From: Bacillota bacterium
Lineage (GTDB): Bacteria; Bacillota; Clostridia; Acetivibrionales; JAEXSP01
DNA: 64,000 nucleotides
Direction of reading: 5' to 3'
NCBI GenBank assembly: GCA_023453795.1
Contig: JAEXSP010000009.1
Coordinates: 1 to 64,000 of the forward strand
The position numbers and the translations under genes are program-made. Below are positions 1 through 10,119 of this stretch, one piece after another (positions within the stretch are counted from its first letter, which is position 1; the number at the start of each line of letters is the position of its first letter). Under the pieces are notes generated by a model, which searched no databases, had not been told where the DNA came from, and saw nothing but the letters and a program-made list of their open reading frames with translations.

Positions 1-1
1 G

Positions 2-322
2 AATATACCCACGCCGGGTGTTCCGGAATCCTTCCGCGTGCTTGTAAAAGAGCTTCAGTCTCTTGCGCTTGATATACGCGTTCTCGATGAGGACGGCAAC
101 GAAATAGAGCTTTCGCAGCTCAGTGACCTTGAGGATGAGGCAGGTCCCGTATACGTTACGGAAGACGATGTCGGCGCAACGGTTGCGGGCGAAGGCGAAA
201 CTGACGATATGCTCGTTGAAGATGAAAACGGCGAAGTCGTTGAAGATGACGATGATTTCTCCGATGAGTTTTCGGAAGAGTATGACGGCGGGATCGATGA
301 TGATTTCGGCGATGATGAATGA
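2..322 (+). CDS. rpoB: RNA polymerase beta subunit, C-terminal end (partial)
   Basis: The frame is open from base 2 and reads [20 protein letters not shown], the conserved C-terminal clamp motif of the beta subunit of bacterial RNA polymerase; the rest of the gene lies left of the window. The last ~60 residues are an acidic tail rich in Asp and Glu, with stretches such as [10 protein letters not shown] and a DDDFGDDE terminus, a lineage-specific extension seen in some Clostridia. It lies 16 bp before rpoC, the normal rpoBC order and co-transcription. Codon use (CGC, GAC, CTT) matches rpoC but not the genes after ~5.5 kb. Confidence 0.95.
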   Translation, partial: NIPTPGVPESFRVLVKELQSLALDIRVLDEDGNEIELSQLSDLEDEAGPVYVTEDDVGATVAGEGETDDMLVEDENGEVVEDDDDFSDEFSEEYDGGIDDDFGDDE

Positions 323-338
323 GAGGGGAGAAATATAA

Positions 339-3300
339 ATGGCAAAAAATGTTTTCGATTCTATAAAGATCGGGCTTGCCTCTCCCGAAATGATAAGAAG
401 CTGGTCTCACGGCGAGGTAACAAAGCCTGAGACTATAAACTACCGCACGCTGCGTGCCGAAAAGGACGGACTTTTCTGTGAGAAGATATTTGGACCTACA
501 AAGGACTGGGAATGTCTTTGCGGAAAGTACAAGCGTGTGCGTTATAAGGGTAAAGTCTGCGAAAAGTGCGGCGTTGAAGTAACGACAAAGAAAGTCCGTC
601 GTGAGAGAATGGGTCATATAGAGCTTGCAGCTCCCGTATCCCACATCTGGTATTTCAGAGCCATTCCTTCAAGAATGGGAACAATACTTGACATCTCTCC
701 CAGAGCGCTTGAAAAGGTGCTTTACTTTGCGCAGTATATAGTTCTTGATCCCGGCAACACTCCGCTTGAAAAGAAGCAGATGCTTTCCGAACGCGAATAT
801 CGCGATATGTACGAAAAGTACGAAAACGATTTCCGCGTCGGTATGGGCGCCGAAGCTATAAAAGAACTTCTTCACGAGATAGATGTTGAAAAGCTCTCCG
901 AAGAACTTAAAGCCGAGCTTGACGCTTCATCGGGTCAGAAGAAGCTGAAGATAATAAAGAGACTTGAAGTTGTGGAAGCTTTCCGCCGTTCGGGAAACAA
1001 GCCCGAATGGATGATACTTGATGTTGTTCCCGTAATTCCGCCGGAAATCAGACCTATGGTTCCACTTGACGGCGGCAGATATGCGACGTCGGACCTTAAC
1101 GACCTTTACCGTCGTGTTATCAACAGAAACAACCGTCTTAAAAAACTGATGGAGCTTATGGCTCCCGAAATAATCATAAAGAACGAGAAGCGTATGCTTC
1201 AGGAAGCAGTTGACGCGCTGATAGACAACGGTCGTCACGGCAAGCCCGTTACAGGCGGTTCAAGCAGCCGTCCGCTCAAATCTCTTTCGGAGATGCTTCG
1301 CGGTAAGCAGGGACGTTTCCGTCAGAACCTGCTTGGTAAACGTGTCGACTATTCGGGACGTTCCGTTATCGTTGTCGGTCCGTCGCTTAAAATTTACCAG
1401 TGCGGACTTCCGAAGGAAATGGCGCTTGAGCTCTTCAAGCCGTTCGTTATGAAACGCCTTGTTGAAACGCAGAATGCGTCGAACATCAAGGATGCAAAGA
1501 AGAAAGTCGAAAGAGTAAGCCCCGAAGTATGGGACGCTCTTGAAAACGTAATAAAGGATCATCCTGTTCTTCTCAACCGTGCTCCTACGCTTCACCGCCT
1601 GTCGATTCAGGCGTTCGAGCCGATACTTGTTGAAGGCAGAGCAATAAAGCTTCACCCGCTTGTTTGTACGGCGTTCAACGCCGACTTCGACGGCGACCAG
1701 ATGCCTGTTCACGTTCCGCTTTCAAGCGAAGCTCAGGCAGAGGCGAGATTCCTTATGCTTTCGGCGAACAACTTCCTTAAACCTGCCGACGGTAAAGCCG
1801 TTACCGTTCCTTCTCAGGACATGGTGCTCGGTTCTTACTATCTTACGATAGACCGTGCGGGCGAAAAGGGCGAGGGCGGTTTTTATCGCGATTTCGACGA
1901 AGCTATGATGGCTTATGAAAACGGATATCTCGGAATTCACGCACCTATAAAGGTCAGAGTTTCAAAAGAAATAGACGGCGTGGTTCACACGGGAATAATA
2001 GATGCTACGCTCGGTCGTCTTATATTCAACAAGCCGATTCCTCAGGATCTCGGATTTGTTGACAGAAGCGATCCTGCAAAGCTTCTCGATCTTGAGGTCG
2101 CTTTCCCGACGGCGAAAAAACAGCTCGGCGAGATAGTTGACCGCACGATAAAGAAACACGGTCCTACTGTTACCGCTCAGGTGCTTGACGATATCAAAGC
2201 CAACGGCTTCAAATATTCCACAAAGGCTTCTATCTCCATCTCCGTAAGCGATATGACGGTTCCGGAGGAGAAGAAAGAGCTTATTGCTGCGGCTGAACAC
2301 GAAGTTGAACAGATAACAAAGAACTTCCGTCGCGGTCTTCTTTCCGACAAGGAGCGCTATGACAGCGTAATCAAGGTTTGGGAAGAAACAACAAAGAAGG
2401 TTGAGGAAGCGCTTCTTGCGTGCCTCTCCAGATATAACCCGATAAAGATGATGGCTGACTCAGGTGCGCGTGGTTCTATCGCGCAGATGAAACAGCTGGC
2501 AGGTATGCGTGGACTTATGTTCTCCGCAACCGGTAAAACAATGGAAATACCGATTAAGTCGAACTTCCGTGAAGGACTTAACGTTCTTGAGTACTTCATC
2601 GGTGCAAGAGGTTCCCGTAAGTCGCTTTCGGATACGGCTCTTAAAACGGCTGACTCCGGTTACCTTACAAGACGTCTTGTCGATGTTTCACAGGATGTCA
2701 TCGTGAGAGAGGACGACTGCGGAACAAGAGAAGGCATCTGGGTGAGCGACGTAAAGGACGGCAACTCTGTTATCGAGCCACTTGAAGACCGTCTGCCCGG
2801 AAGATATCTTATCGGCGACGTCGTTGACAAAACAACGGGCGAGGTTATCGCTCATGACGGCGAGTTTATCACTCCCGATACGGCGAAGAAGATCGTTGCT
2901 TCCGGCGCCGAAAGAGTACACGTTCGTTCGATACTCAAATGTAAATCAAAGCACGGCGTATGCGCTCACTGCTACGGTTCGGACATGGCTTCAGGAAAGA
3001 CTGTCAGCGTAGGTGAGGCGGTAGGTATAATCGCAGCTCAGTCTATCGGCGAACCCGGTACACAGCTTACGATGAGAACTTTCCATACCGGCGGTATCGC
3101 GGGATCGGATATTACTCAGGGTCTTCCGAGAGTCGAAGAACTCTTTGAAGCACGCAGACCGAAGAAAACGGCTACGATTGCCGAAGTCGACGGTACTGTC
3201 AGAATTGCAGACGCAAAGAAGACAAGAAACGTTATCGTTACCACAGCCGAAGGCGAGGAAACGGTATATCCCATTCCGTTCGGAACAAAGATACTTGTTT

Positions 3301-3920
3301 CGGAAGGCTCTTATGTATCGCGCGGCGATGCGATTACGGAAGGTAATATGAGCCTTGCGGATATTACAAGAATCAACGGTCTTGACGCGGTTTATGATTA
3401 TATCATCCGTGAAGTTCAGCGAGTTTACCGTTCACAGAGCATCAAGATAAACGATAAGCATATTGAGGTTATCGCTCGTCAGATGACAAGAAAGGTGAGA
3501 ATCGAGGACGGCGGAGACACGACGCTTCTTACGGGAAGCATGGCAGATATAACCGAATTTGTTTCGGAGAACGAAGAGATCGAACGCAGAATCGCCGCAG
3601 GCGAAAGAACGCTCCGTCCCGCTACGGCAACTCCCGTTCTTCTCGGTATCACAAAGGCAGCTCTTCAGACGGATTCGTTCCTTTCTGCGGCTTCATTCCA
3701 GGAAACAACGAAGGTTCTTACGGACGCTGCAATCAAGGGTAAGGTCGATAACCTTCTCGGACTTAAAGAGAACGTTATCATTGGTAAGCTCATTCCTGCA
3801 GGAACGGGACTTGCATGCTATCGCGATGTTGAAGTCGAACGTGCACCCAAGCCCGAAGACGAAGAAGAACAGCTTTACCGTCGTCGCGGTCTTATGCCAA
3901 TAAACCTCGACATTCGGTGA
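339..3920 (+). CDS. rpoC: DNA-directed RNA polymerase subunit beta'
   Basis: Complete 1193-residue beta' subunit, the catalytic half of RNA polymerase. The N-terminal zinc site is visible as Cys59, Cys61, Cys74 and Cys77. The invariant magnesium-binding NADFDGDQM motif lies around residues 447-455. The second zinc site (VREDDCGT, then [13 protein letters not shown]) and the trigger-loop region [20 protein letters not shown] follow in the usual order. The length is that of the Gram-positive short form without large lineage insertions. The start ATG follows a GAGGGGAG ribosome site, 16 bp after rpoB, so the two are co-transcribed; a hairpin terminator follows. Arginine is mostly CGT/CGC, unlike most of the window. 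No L7Ae-type ribosomal gene lies between it and rpsL, although many clostridia have one there. Confidence 0.98.
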   Translation: MAKNVFDSIKIGLASPEMIRSWSHGEVTKPETINYRTLRAEKDGLFCEKIFGPTKDWECLCGKYKRVRYKGKVCEKCGVEVTTKKVRRERMGHIELAAPVSHIWYFRAIPSRMGTILDISPRALEKVLYFAQYIVLDPGNTPLEKKQMLSEREYRDMYEKYENDFRVGMGAEAIKELLHEIDVEKLSEELKAELDASSGQKKLKIIKRLEVVEAFRRSGNKPEWMILDVVPVIPPEIRPMVPLDGGRYATSDLNDLYRRVINRNNRLKKLMELMAPEIIIKNEKRMLQEAVDALIDNGRHGKPVTGGSSSRPLKSLSEMLRGKQGRFRQNLLGKRVDYSGRSVIVVGPSLKIYQCGLPKEMALELFKPFVMKRLVETQNASNIKDAKKKVERVSPEVWDALENVIKDHPVLLNRAPTLHRLSIQAFEPILVEGRAIKLHPLVCTAFNADFDGDQMPVHVPLSSEAQAEARFLMLSANNFLKPADGKAVTVPSQDMVLGSYYLTIDRAGEKGEGGFYRDFDEAMMAYENGYLGIHAPIKVRVSKEIDGVVHTGIIDATLGRLIFNKPIPQDLGFVDRSDPAKLLDLEVAFPTAKKQLGEIVDRTIKKHGPTVTAQVLDDIKANGFKYSTKASISISVSDMTVPEEKKELIAAAEHEVEQITKNFRRGLLSDKERYDSVIKVWEETTKKVEEALLACLSRYNPIKMMADSGARGSIAQMKQLAGMRGLMFSATGKTMEIPIKSNFREGLNVLEYFIGARGSRKSLSDTALKTADSGYLTRRLVDVSQDVIVREDDCGTREGIWVSDVKDGNSVIEPLEDRLPGRYLIGDVVDKTTGEVIAHDGEFITPDTAKKIVASGAERVHVRSILKCKSKHGVCAHCYGSDMASGKTVSVGEAVGIIAAQSIGEPGTQLTMRTFHTGGIAGSDITQGLPRVEELFEARRPKKTATIAEVDGTVRIADAKKTRNVIVTTAEGEETVYPIPFGTKILVSEGSYVSRGDAITEGNMSLADITRINGLDAVYDYIIREVQRVYRSQSIKINDKHIEVIARQMTRKVRIEDGGDTTLLTGSMADITEFVSENEEIERRIAAGERTLRPATATPVLLGITKAALQTDSFLSAASFQETTKVLTDAAIKGKVDNLLGLKENVIIGKLIPAGTGLACYRDVEVERAPKPEDEEEQLYRRRGLMPINLDIR

Positions 3921-3948
3921 GCTTGAGCGAAAAACACAGTTAAAAACA

Positions 3949-3987
3949 AAAGGCATGCGTCAAAAATGCGCGTGCCTTTGATTTTTG
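3949..3987 (+). terminator. Rho-independent terminator after rpoC
   Basis: AAAGGCATGCG at 3949-3959 pairs with CGCGTGCCTTT at 3969-3979 (one G:T wobble) around a 9-nt loop, followed by a short T-rich run. It separates the rpoBC transcript from the str operon, which has its own promoter downstream. Confidence 0.8.
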
Positions 3988-4042
3988 TGCAAAAAAACGG
4001 AAATAATACTCTTTATAAGAGAGAAAATTTCTGAAAATTCCG

Positions 4043-4071
4043 TTGACAAAACGACTTTCTGATGGTATTAT
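4043..4071 (+). promoter_or_regulatory. Vegetative promoter of the rpsL-rpsG-fusA operon
   Basis: TTGACA at 4043-4048, a 17-bp spacer, and TATTAT at 4066-4071 form a near-consensus sigma-A promoter 130 bp upstream of rpsL. With the terminator just before it, this makes the str operon an independent transcription unit. Confidence 0.8.
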
Positions 4072-4201
4072 ATAAGATATGTAAGTGTGTGATTAAAAGT
4101 GCGCACATTTGCACAAAAAACGGTATCTGTCTTTCGGAACCGCCCGAAAGGATAGATATATAAACATTTTATTTATTAAAAACGAAAGGAGGAAATGATT
4201 A

Positions 4202-4624
4202 ATGCCTACCTTTAACCAGCTTGTCCGCAACGGTCGTCAGGAACGTCAGTACAAGTCCAAAGCTCCCGTGCTTCAGAAAGGTTTCAACTCCATCAAGAAG
4301 TCGACAACCGATCTCAGCTCGCCGCAGAAGAGAGGCGTATGCACAAAGGTGACGACGCAGACCCCTAAAAAGCCTAACTCCGCTCTCCGTAAGATTGCCA
4401 GAGTAAGACTTACAAACGGTCTTGAGGCGACATGCTACATCCCCGGTATAGGCCACAACCTTCAGGAACACTCGGTTGTTCTTATAAGAGGCGGCAGAGT
4501 ACGTGACCTGCCCGGCGTACGTTATCACATCATTCGCGGTACGCTTGATGCACAGGGCGTTGCCAACCGTAAACAGGGACGTTCTCTGTACGGTGCAAAG
4601 CGCGGCAAGAAAGCCGCAAAATAA
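4202..4624 (+). CDS. rpsL: 30S ribosomal protein S12
   Basis: S12 of the decoding centre, 140 residues, the Gram-positive long form with the extra ~14-residue segment before [10 protein letters not shown]. Conserved blocks [11 protein letters not shown] and [15 protein letters not shown] are present. The loop usually reading [11 protein letters not shown] reads [11 protein letters not shown] here: Arg101 (codon 4502-4504) sits where B. subtilis has Lys101, E. coli Lys87/88. Lys-to-Arg at this site is a classic streptomycin-resistance, hyperaccuracy substitution. The other resistance hotspot, the second lysine of TPKKPN, is unchanged. The start follows AAAGGAGG. It heads the str operon and is in the GC-richer codon style of the left end. 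Confidence 0.97.
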   Translation: MPTFNQLVRNGRQERQYKSKAPVLQKGFNSIKKSTTDLSSPQKRGVCTKVTTQTPKKPNSALRKIARVRLTNGLEATCYIPGIGHNLQEHSVVLIRGGRVRDLPGVRYHIIRGTLDAQGVANRKQGRSLYGAKRGKKAAK

Positions 4625-4626
4625 GA

Positions 4627-4724
4627 CCGCATAACAAATGCGGAAAAGGTATTAAAATCTTATCGCAAGCGCTTTTGCTTTTGATAGATAATATGTTTAT
4701 ATTACCCGCGCAAATATGTGCGGG
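4627..4724 (+). other. Two hairpins in the rpsL-rpsG spacer
   Basis: CCGCAT (4627-4632) pairs with ATGCGG (4638-4643), and CCCGCGCA (4705-4712) pairs with TGTGCGGG (4717-4724). Neither is followed by a T run, so they look like processing or translational-control structures in the ~195-bp spacer rather than terminators. No coding sequence is visible in this spacer. Confidence 0.45.
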
Positions 4725-4819
4725 CGGACGGCAGAGCATCTTTTCAAAATGACAAAGCACAGCGGGAGGAAACTTTCGAGTACCTATGATATTCATTTTA
4801 TGTGAAGGAGGGAATAACA

Positions 4820-5290
4820 GTGCCAAGAAGAGGTCAGATTTCCAAGAGAGATGTCTTGCCGGATCCGCTTTATAACTCCAAAGTAGTTACAAAGCTCATC
4901 AACAACGTTATGGAAGACGGCAAAAAGGGCGTAGCTCAGAAGATCGTTTACGACGCATTCGCAACGGTTGAAAGCAAAACGGGAAAGCCTGCTCTTGACG
5001 CATTTACGGAAGCATTGAACAACATCATGCCCGTACTTGAAGTCAAGGCTCGCAGAGTCGGCGGTTCGACTTACCAGGTCCCGATGGAGGTTCGCCCCGA
5101 AAGAAGACAGACTCTGGGACTTAGATGGCTCGTGCTTTTCTCAAGAAAACGCGGCGAGCGCAACATGTCCGAAAGACTTGCCGGAGAAATAATGGACGCC
5201 ATAAACAATACAGGCGCCTCCGTCAAGAAGAAAGACGAAATGCACAAGATGGCAGAAGCCAACAAGGCTTTCGCACACTACAGATATTGA
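4820..5290 (+). CDS. rpsG: 30S ribosomal protein S7
   Basis: S7, 156 residues, a primary binder of the 16S rRNA 3' domain and nucleator of the small-subunit head. It begins [20 protein letters not shown] and contains the typical [17 protein letters not shown] and [10 protein letters not shown] blocks. The start is taken as GTG 4820 because GAAGGAGGG at 4804-4812 is correctly spaced for it. An upstream in-frame GTG (4802) would add six non-conserved residues and precede this ribosome site. It sits between rpsL and fusA in the canonical str order and shares the left-end codon style. Confidence 0.97.
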   Translation: MPRRGQISKRDVLPDPLYNSKVVTKLINNVMEDGKKGVAQKIVYDAFATVESKTGKPALDAFTEALNNIMPVLEVKARRVGGSTYQVPMEVRPERRQTLGLRWLVLFSRKRGERNMSERLAGEIMDAINNTGASVKKKDEMHKMAEANKAFAHYRY

Positions 5291-5361
5291 TCATTTTGCC
5301 GACGAATTGTTCGCAGCGAGTATCAAACTGAACAACAAAAATTTATTTAAGGAGCTTAAAC

Positions 5362-7443
5362 ATGCCAAGAGAATATACGCTTGAACACACGCGAAATATT
5401 GGTATCATGGCTCACATCGACGCCGGCAAAACGACTACCACCGAAAGAATTCTTTATTACACCGGTAAGACACACAAGCTTGGCGAAACCCATGACGGCT
5501 CTGCCACCATGGACTGGATGGAGCAGGAGCAGGAAAGAGGTATTACTATTACTTCGGCTGCTACTACTGCTGAATGGAAAGGTAATAGAATTAATATTAT
5601 TGATACGCCGGGGCACGTTGACTTTACAGTCGAAGTTGAAAGATCTCTTCGAGTTCTCGATGGTTCAGTAACACTTTTCTGTGCAAAGGGTGGCGTAGAA
5701 CCACAGTCTGAAACCGTTTGGAGGCAGGCTGACAAATATGGTGTTCCACGTATTGCATATGTCAATAAGATGGATATAATGGGAGCCGATTTTTACAATT
5801 GTATAAAGATGATGAAGGACAGACTGCAAGCCAATGCTGTTCCGATTCAATTACCAATAGGCAAAGAGGATTATTTCCAGGGAGCTGTAGACCTTGTTAC
5901 AATGAAAGCATATTTCTACAAAGACGACTTGGGAAAAGTAATTGAAGAAGGTCCTATCCCAGATGATATGAAAGATGTTGTAGAAGAATATCGAAACATT
6001 TTGATTGAAGCTGTTGCTGAACAAGACGAAGAATTAATGATGAAATACCTCGAAGGTGAAGAACTGACTGAAGAGGAATTACGTGCAGGCATTAGGAGTG
6101 CTACAATTGCCGTTAAAATTATTCCGGTAGCTTGTGGTTCTTCATACAAGAATAAAGGCGTACAGCAGCTGCTGGATGCTGTTCTTGATTACATGCCGTC
6201 CCCATTGGACATACCTGCAATTAAAGGCGTTACAATGGATGGCGAAGAGGAAATCGAAAGGCCTGCTGATGACAATGGGCCGTTCTCAGCTCTTGCGTTT
6301 AAGATTATGACTGACCCGTATGTCGGAAAGCTTTGCTTCTTCAGGGTCTATTCCGGATCTCTTAATTCAGGATCATATGTACTTAATTCTACAAAGAACA
6401 AGAGGGAAAGAATAGGAAGAATTCTGCAGATGCATGCCAACCATAGGGAGGAAATTACCACAGTTTATTCGGGAGATATTGCTGCTGCTGTTGGTCTTAA
6501 AGATACAACAACAGGAGATACTCTTTGTGTAGAAGATAATCCCGTTATACTTGAATCTATGGAATTCCCGGAACCGGTTATATCTGTTGCTGTTGAGCCT
6601 AAAACAAAGGCAGGACAGGAAAAGATGGGCATAGCGCTTGCAAAACTGGCTGAAGAAGACCCAACCTTTAGGGTTTCAACAGATCCGGAAACAGGGCAAA
6701 CAATCATTGAAGGTATGGGTGAACTCCACCTCGAGATCATTGTTGACCGTTTGATGAGGGAGTTTAAGGTTGAAGCCAATGTAGGTAACCCACAGGTTTC
6801 TTACAAGGAGACAATCAGAAAGCCTGTCAGAAATGAATGCAAATACGCAAGGCAGTCCGGTGGTAAAGGTCAATACGGTCATTGTGTCATTGAAATTGAA
6901 CCTAGGGAACCCGGATCAGGTTACGAATTTGTTAACAAGATCGTCGGCGGTGTTATTCCGAAGGAATATATACCAGCTATTGATGCCGGTATTCAGGGAG
7001 CTATGAACAATGGTATCCTCGGCGGCTATCAGGTTGTTGACGTAAAAGTAACTCTTGTCGATGGTTCATACCATGAAGTTGACTCCTCAGAAATGGCGTT
7101 TAAAATTGCCGGATCAATGGCCTTCAAGGAAGGCTGCCAAAAGGCAAGCCCGGTATTGCTTGAACCTATTATGAAGGTTGACGTTCAGGTACCTGAAGAG
7201 TACATGGGTGACGTAATGGGTGATTTGAACTCAAGAAGGGGAAGAATAGAAGGCATGGAAGCAAGGTCGGGTGCTCAGAACATAAGAGCACATGTTCCGT
7301 TGTCTGAAATGTTCGGATATGCAACAACTCTTCGTTCAAGAACACAGGGTAGAGGAACCTTCTCTATGGAGAAGAGCCACTTTGAAGAAGTTCCGAAGAG
7401 CATCCAGGAAACAGTGCTTAACGGAAGGGTTGCAAAGAGATAA
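5362..7443 (+). CDS. fusA: Translation elongation factor G (codon style changes inside the gene)
   Basis: Full-length 693-residue EF-G, the translocation GTPase. G1 is [10 protein letters not shown] (residues ~17-26), G2 lies in [12 protein letters not shown]3 is DTPGHVDF and G4 is NKMD; domains II-V run to a normal C-terminus. The protein is intact, but the DNA is not uniform. Up to about 5500 it uses the GC-richer style of rpoC, rpsL and rpsG (ACGACTACCACCGAAAG, GCCACCATGGACTGG). From about 5545 it uses A/T-ending codons and AGA/AGG arginine like tuf and everything after. The change falls in the highly conserved [15 protein letters not shown] stretch, where two homologous genes could be joined in frame by recombination or by assembly. 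Confidence 0.95.
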   Translation: MPREYTLEHTRNIGIMAHIDAGKTTTTERILYYTGKTHKLGETHDGSATMDWMEQEQERGITITSAATTAEWKGNRINIIDTPGHVDFTVEVERSLRVLDGSVTLFCAKGGVEPQSETVWRQADKYGVPRIAYVNKMDIMGADFYNCIKMMKDRLQANAVPIQLPIGKEDYFQGAVDLVTMKAYFYKDDLGKVIEEGPIPDDMKDVVEEYRNILIEAVAEQDEELMMKYLEGEELTEEELRAGIRSATIAVKIIPVACGSSYKNKGVQQLLDAVLDYMPSPLDIPAIKGVTMDGEEEIERPADDNGPFSALAFKIMTDPYVGKLCFFRVYSGSLNSGSYVLNSTKNKRERIGRILQMHANHREEITTVYSGDIAAAVGLKDTTTGDTLCVEDNPVILESMEFPEPVISVAVEPKTKAGQEKMGIALAKLAEEDPTFRVSTDPETGQTIIEGMGELHLEIIVDRLMREFKVEANVGNPQVSYKETIRKPVRNECKYARQSGGKGQYGHCVIEIEPREPGSGYEFVNKIVGGVIPKEYIPAIDAGIQGAMNNGILGGYQVVDVKVTLVDGSYHEVDSSEMAFKIAGSMAFKEGCQKASPVLLEPIMKVDVQVPEEYMGDVMGDLNSRRGRIEGMEARSGAQNIRAHVPLSEMFGYATTLRSRTQGRGTFSMEKSHFEEVPKSIQETVLNGRVAKR

Positions 7444-7528
7444 AATACCCTGTTGCAATATTATGGATATCAGTATAAAATGTTTATACATTATAGGGTA
7501 TACTGCAATACTATAAGGTATTTATAAG

Positions 7529-7562
7529 CAGGGATTATACATCAAATGATGTATGATTCCTG
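7529..7562 (+). other. Long hairpin between fusA and tuf
   Basis: CAGGGATTATACATCA (7529-7544) pairs along its whole length with TGATGTATGATTCCTG (7547-7562), allowing two G:T pairs. No T run follows. It lies in the 192-bp fusA-tuf spacer and may act as an RNA-processing, stability or attenuation structure giving tuf separate control. Confidence 0.5.
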
Positions 7563-7635
7563 TGGTAAATTCAAATATAATTTAAATTAACAATTCATAA
7601 TCAGTACTTTTACTGAAAAAGGAGGAGAATTAATA

Positions 7636-8838
7636 ATGGCAAAAGCTAAATTTGAAAGAACGAAGCCCCATGTCAATATTGGAACAATAGGTCACGTTGA
7701 CCACGGCAAGACTTCCCTTACAGCTGCTATTACAAAGGTTTTAGGCTTCTCGGGAAAGGCTCAATATACTGCATATGACCAAATTGACAAGGCTCCGGAA
7801 GAAAGAGAAAGAGGTATCACAATTTCAACTGCTCACGTTGAATATGAAACTGATGCAAGGCACTATGCTCACGTTGACTGCCCTGGCCACGCTGACTATG
7901 TTAAAAACATGATCACAGGTGCTGCTCAGATGGACGGAGCTATCCTTGTTGTTTCAGCTGCTGACGGCCCAATGCCTCAGACAAGAGAACACATTATCTT
8001 GGCTCGTCAGGTTGGCGTACCATACATAGTTGTTTTCTTGAACAAATGTGATATGGTTGATGACGAAGAATTGATCGAATTGGTTGAAATGGAATTAAGA
8101 GAACTCTTGTCAGCATATGAATTCCCAGGTGATGATATTCCGATCATTAGAGGTTCAGCTCTTGTAGCTCTTGAATCAACTTCAACTGACATTAATGCTA
8201 CTGAATACGCTCCAATCATGAAGCTTATGGATGCAGTAGATAAATACATTCCAACTCCTGAAAGACCAACTGACAAGCCATTTATCATGCCTGTCGAAGA
8301 TGTATTCTCCATCACAGGCCGTGGTACAGTTGCTACTGGTAGGGTTGAAAGAGGCGTATTGAAGGTTGGAGAAGAAGTTGAAATCGTTGGTTTGGCAGAA
8401 GCTCCAAAGAAGACAGTTGTAACAGGTGTTGAAATGTTCAGAAAGCTTCTTGATTCAGCTGTTGCCGGTGATAACATCGGTGCTCTTTTAAGAGGTGTTC
8501 AGAGAAATGAAATCGAAAGAGGACAGGTTCTTGCTAAACCGGGATCAATCAAACCTCACACTCATTTTGAAGGTCAGGTTTATGTATTGACTAAAGAAGA
8601 AGGTGGAAGACATACTCCTTTCTTCAATGGTTACAGACCACAGTTCTATTTCAGAACAACAGACGTTACTGGTGTTGCTGAATTGCCACAGGGCACAGAA
8701 ATGTGTATGCCTGGTGACCACATCAAGATGACAATCAAGCTGATCACTACTATCGCTATGGAAGAAGGACTCAGGTTCGCTATCCGTGAAGGCGGAAGAA
8801 CTGTTGGATCAGGCGTTGTTACAAAGATTATTGAATAA
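7636..8838 (+). CDS. tuf: Translation elongation factor Tu
   Basis: EF-Tu, 400 residues, delivers aminoacyl-tRNA to the ribosome. G1 is GHVDHGKTS (~18-26), followed by [34 protein letters not shown] and NKCDMVDD; the two beta-barrel domains end with the usual VVTKIIE. The start ATG follows AAAGGAGGAG. Codon use is the A/T-rich style of the rest of the window. The gene ends the operon: a strong terminator follows, and the S10 operon does not come next as it does in many bacteria. Confidence 0.98.
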   Translation: MAKAKFERTKPHVNIGTIGHVDHGKTSLTAAITKVLGFSGKAQYTAYDQIDKAPEERERGITISTAHVEYETDARHYAHVDCPGHADYVKNMITGAAQMDGAILVVSAADGPMPQTREHIILARQVGVPYIVVFLNKCDMVDDEELIELVEMELRELLSAYEFPGDDIPIIRGSALVALESTSTDINATEYAPIMKLMDAVDKYIPTPERPTDKPFIMPVEDVFSITGRGTVATGRVERGVLKVGEEVEIVGLAEAPKKTVVTGVEMFRKLLDSAVAGDNIGALLRGVQRNEIERGQVLAKPGSIKPHTHFEGQVYVLTKEEGGRHTPFFNGYRPQFYFRTTDVTGVAELPQGTEMCMPGDHIKMTIKLITTIAMEEGLRFAIREGGRTVGSGVVTKIIE

Positions 8839-8851
8839 TAATCATATATAG

Positions 8852-8884
8852 AAAAAACCGATTCTAACGAATCGGTTTTTTTTA
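8852..8884 (+). terminator. Rho-independent terminator after tuf
   Basis: AAAAAACCGATTC (8852-8864) and GAATCGGTTTTTT form a 13-bp perfect stem with a TAAC loop and a T-run. Confidence 0.92.
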
Positions 8885-8948
8885 TGGATTTTTTCTTGAC
8901 ATCTATTTACAACTCTTCAATCTTAAGCGATTTTTAACTCACCCCCGA

Positions 8949-8970
8949 CCCTCTCTTTACAAAAGAGGGG
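8949..8970. repeat. Short inverted repeat downstream of bioY
   Basis: CCCTCTCTTT pairs with AAAAGAGGGG (one bulge). It resembles the stems of the small palindromic element near 55.8 kb and may be a remnant of the same repeat, or part of the convergent tuf/bioY termination zone. Confidence 0.35.
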
Positions 8971-8974
8971 AAGT

Positions 8975-9526
8975 TTACCTCGCAACTACTTTTACCCTTC
9001 TCGTAACTTCCTTCGCTACCCATGAAGCGACAATAATCTTTACAATATCCCATGGCAGATATAACAGGAAGTACTTAACTATAATAGTTGAGAAATCTTT
9101 GTCTACATGCAGTACGAATTTCAGAATCATATATAAATAGGGTATGCCTACTGCATAGGCAGCAAGAACGCCTATAAATGAAGCAACCGTATATGTAACC
9201 ATTGTAGGTTTGGAACTCTTTTCTGTTATGAAGCCGACAATAAAGGCTGTCAGTGCAAACCCCAAAAGAAAACCGAAGGTTGGGTTATTGACATATTCTA
9301 TTCCCCCGCCGTTTGCAAATACGGGAACACCTACCAATCCTATCGCTACGTATATCGCTTGTGATGCAAATCCTAAACGGGAGCCTAAAATCATTCCTGC
9401 CAATATCACAAAAAAGATTTGTAAAGTAAACGGTACAGGCGGTAAGGGTATCTTAAAAAAGGCTCCGATTGCTGTAAGTGCTGCAAATAGTGATACTAAA
9501 ATCATTTTGTAAGTCTTGTTCTGCAT
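8975..9526 (-). CDS. bioY: BioY family biotin transporter (ECF S component)
   Basis: A 183-residue integral membrane protein with about six hydrophobic helices, beginning MQNKTYKMILVSLFAALTAI. The BioY signature follows: IPLPPVPFTLQIFFVILAGM, then GSRLGFASQAIYVAIGLVGV and the PTFGFLLGF block. BioY captures biotin alone or with the general ECF energizing module (EcfAAT), which is not encoded nearby. GGAGGAGCT lies directly upstream of the ATG. A BirA-type operator overlaps the promoter region, so the gene is expected to be derepressed when biotin is scarce. It is monocistronic and convergent with tuf. Confidence 0.93.
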   Translation of the reverse strand: MQNKTYKMILVSLFAALTAIGAFFKIPLPPVPFTLQIFFVILAGMILGSRLGFASQAIYVAIGLVGVPVFANGGGIEYVNNPTFGFLLGFALTAFIVGFITEKSSKPTMVTYTVASFIGVLAAYAVGIPYLYMILKFVLHVDKDFSTIIVKYFLLYLPWDIVKIIVASWVAKEVTRRVKVVAR

Positions 9527-9538
9527 AGCTCCTCCATA

Positions 9539-9570
9539 TTGTTAACTAGAATTATAAATAAGGTTGACAA
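9539..9570 (-). promoter_or_regulatory. BirA-type biotin operator of bioY
   Basis: TTGTTAACT, 14 bp, then GGTTGACAA form the interrupted palindrome typical of Firmicute BirA operators (TTGTTAACC-N14/15-GGTTAACAA in Bacillus). On the minus strand a TATAAT lies inside the site at 9551-9556, just upstream of the bioY ribosome site, so bound BirA would block transcription. Confidence 0.75.
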
Positions 9571-9706
9571 TTAACAGGATAATGCCTAAAGGCTGTCATG
9601 TCAAGATATTTTTTCTATTTAGATTTATGTGAAGATTATTATTACACAGTATTTTATGTAAAGTCATATATTGAGTATATAGGTATAAAAGGAGGCTGCT
9701 TAATAT

Positions 9707-10105
9707 ATGAACGAACTATTATCGAATCTGGCAACTGCAGGTATGGACATCATTTCGGTTCTTGTGCAGATTATAATATTTACTGTGGCTTATTACGGTT
9801 TAAGATTCATTAAGTCAAAGCTAGGGGTGCAATTTGCTCAGATTTTTGTAAAATCTATAGAACAGACATTAACGATAGAAGGGGCTGAAAAAAAGAAGAT
9901 TGTTGCTGACTTGTTGAAGAAAAAGCTGGGGTTTCTTTTCAGTGCAGATGATATTGATCATCTGATAGAGGCGGCGGTTTTCGAAATGAAGCAAGTGTCA
10001 GCAAAGCCCTCTGTTGACCTAAAATCTGAGGCAAGTGATATAATCTCGGAGCCGATAGAAAGTTCAATCTCTCTGACAAACCATACTTCTCAAGATGATT
10101 CCTGA
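9707..10105 (+). CDS. Phage-type holin (LLH/superfamily 6-like)
   Basis: A 132-residue protein with one N-terminal hydrophobic segment (about residues 16-36, VLVQIIIFTVAYYGLRF). A charged, helical cytoplasmic part follows (SIEQTLTIEGAEKKKIVADL, then KKKLGFLFSADDIDHLIEAA), the layout of phage holins of the LLH type. Holins permeabilise the membrane so that endolysin reaches the wall. The start follows AAAGGAGGCTGC. The amidase gene begins 14 bp downstream, a classic holin-endolysin cassette, yet no other phage gene is visible on either side. The C-terminal ~25 residues are low-complexity, Ser-rich and probably disordered. Confidence 0.7.
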   Translation: MNELLSNLATAGMDIISVLVQIIIFTVAYYGLRFIKSKLGVQFAQIFVKSIEQTLTIEGAEKKKIVADLLKKKLGFLFSADDIDHLIEAAVFEMKQVSAKPSVDLKSEASDIISEPIESSISLTNHTSQDDS

Positions 10106-10119
10106 AGGGGGAGTATTTT

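Noticed and set aside
4802..4819. GTG at 4802 as the rpsG start
   Set aside because: It overlaps the ribosome site; GTG 4820 gives the conserved S7 N-terminus with correct spacing.
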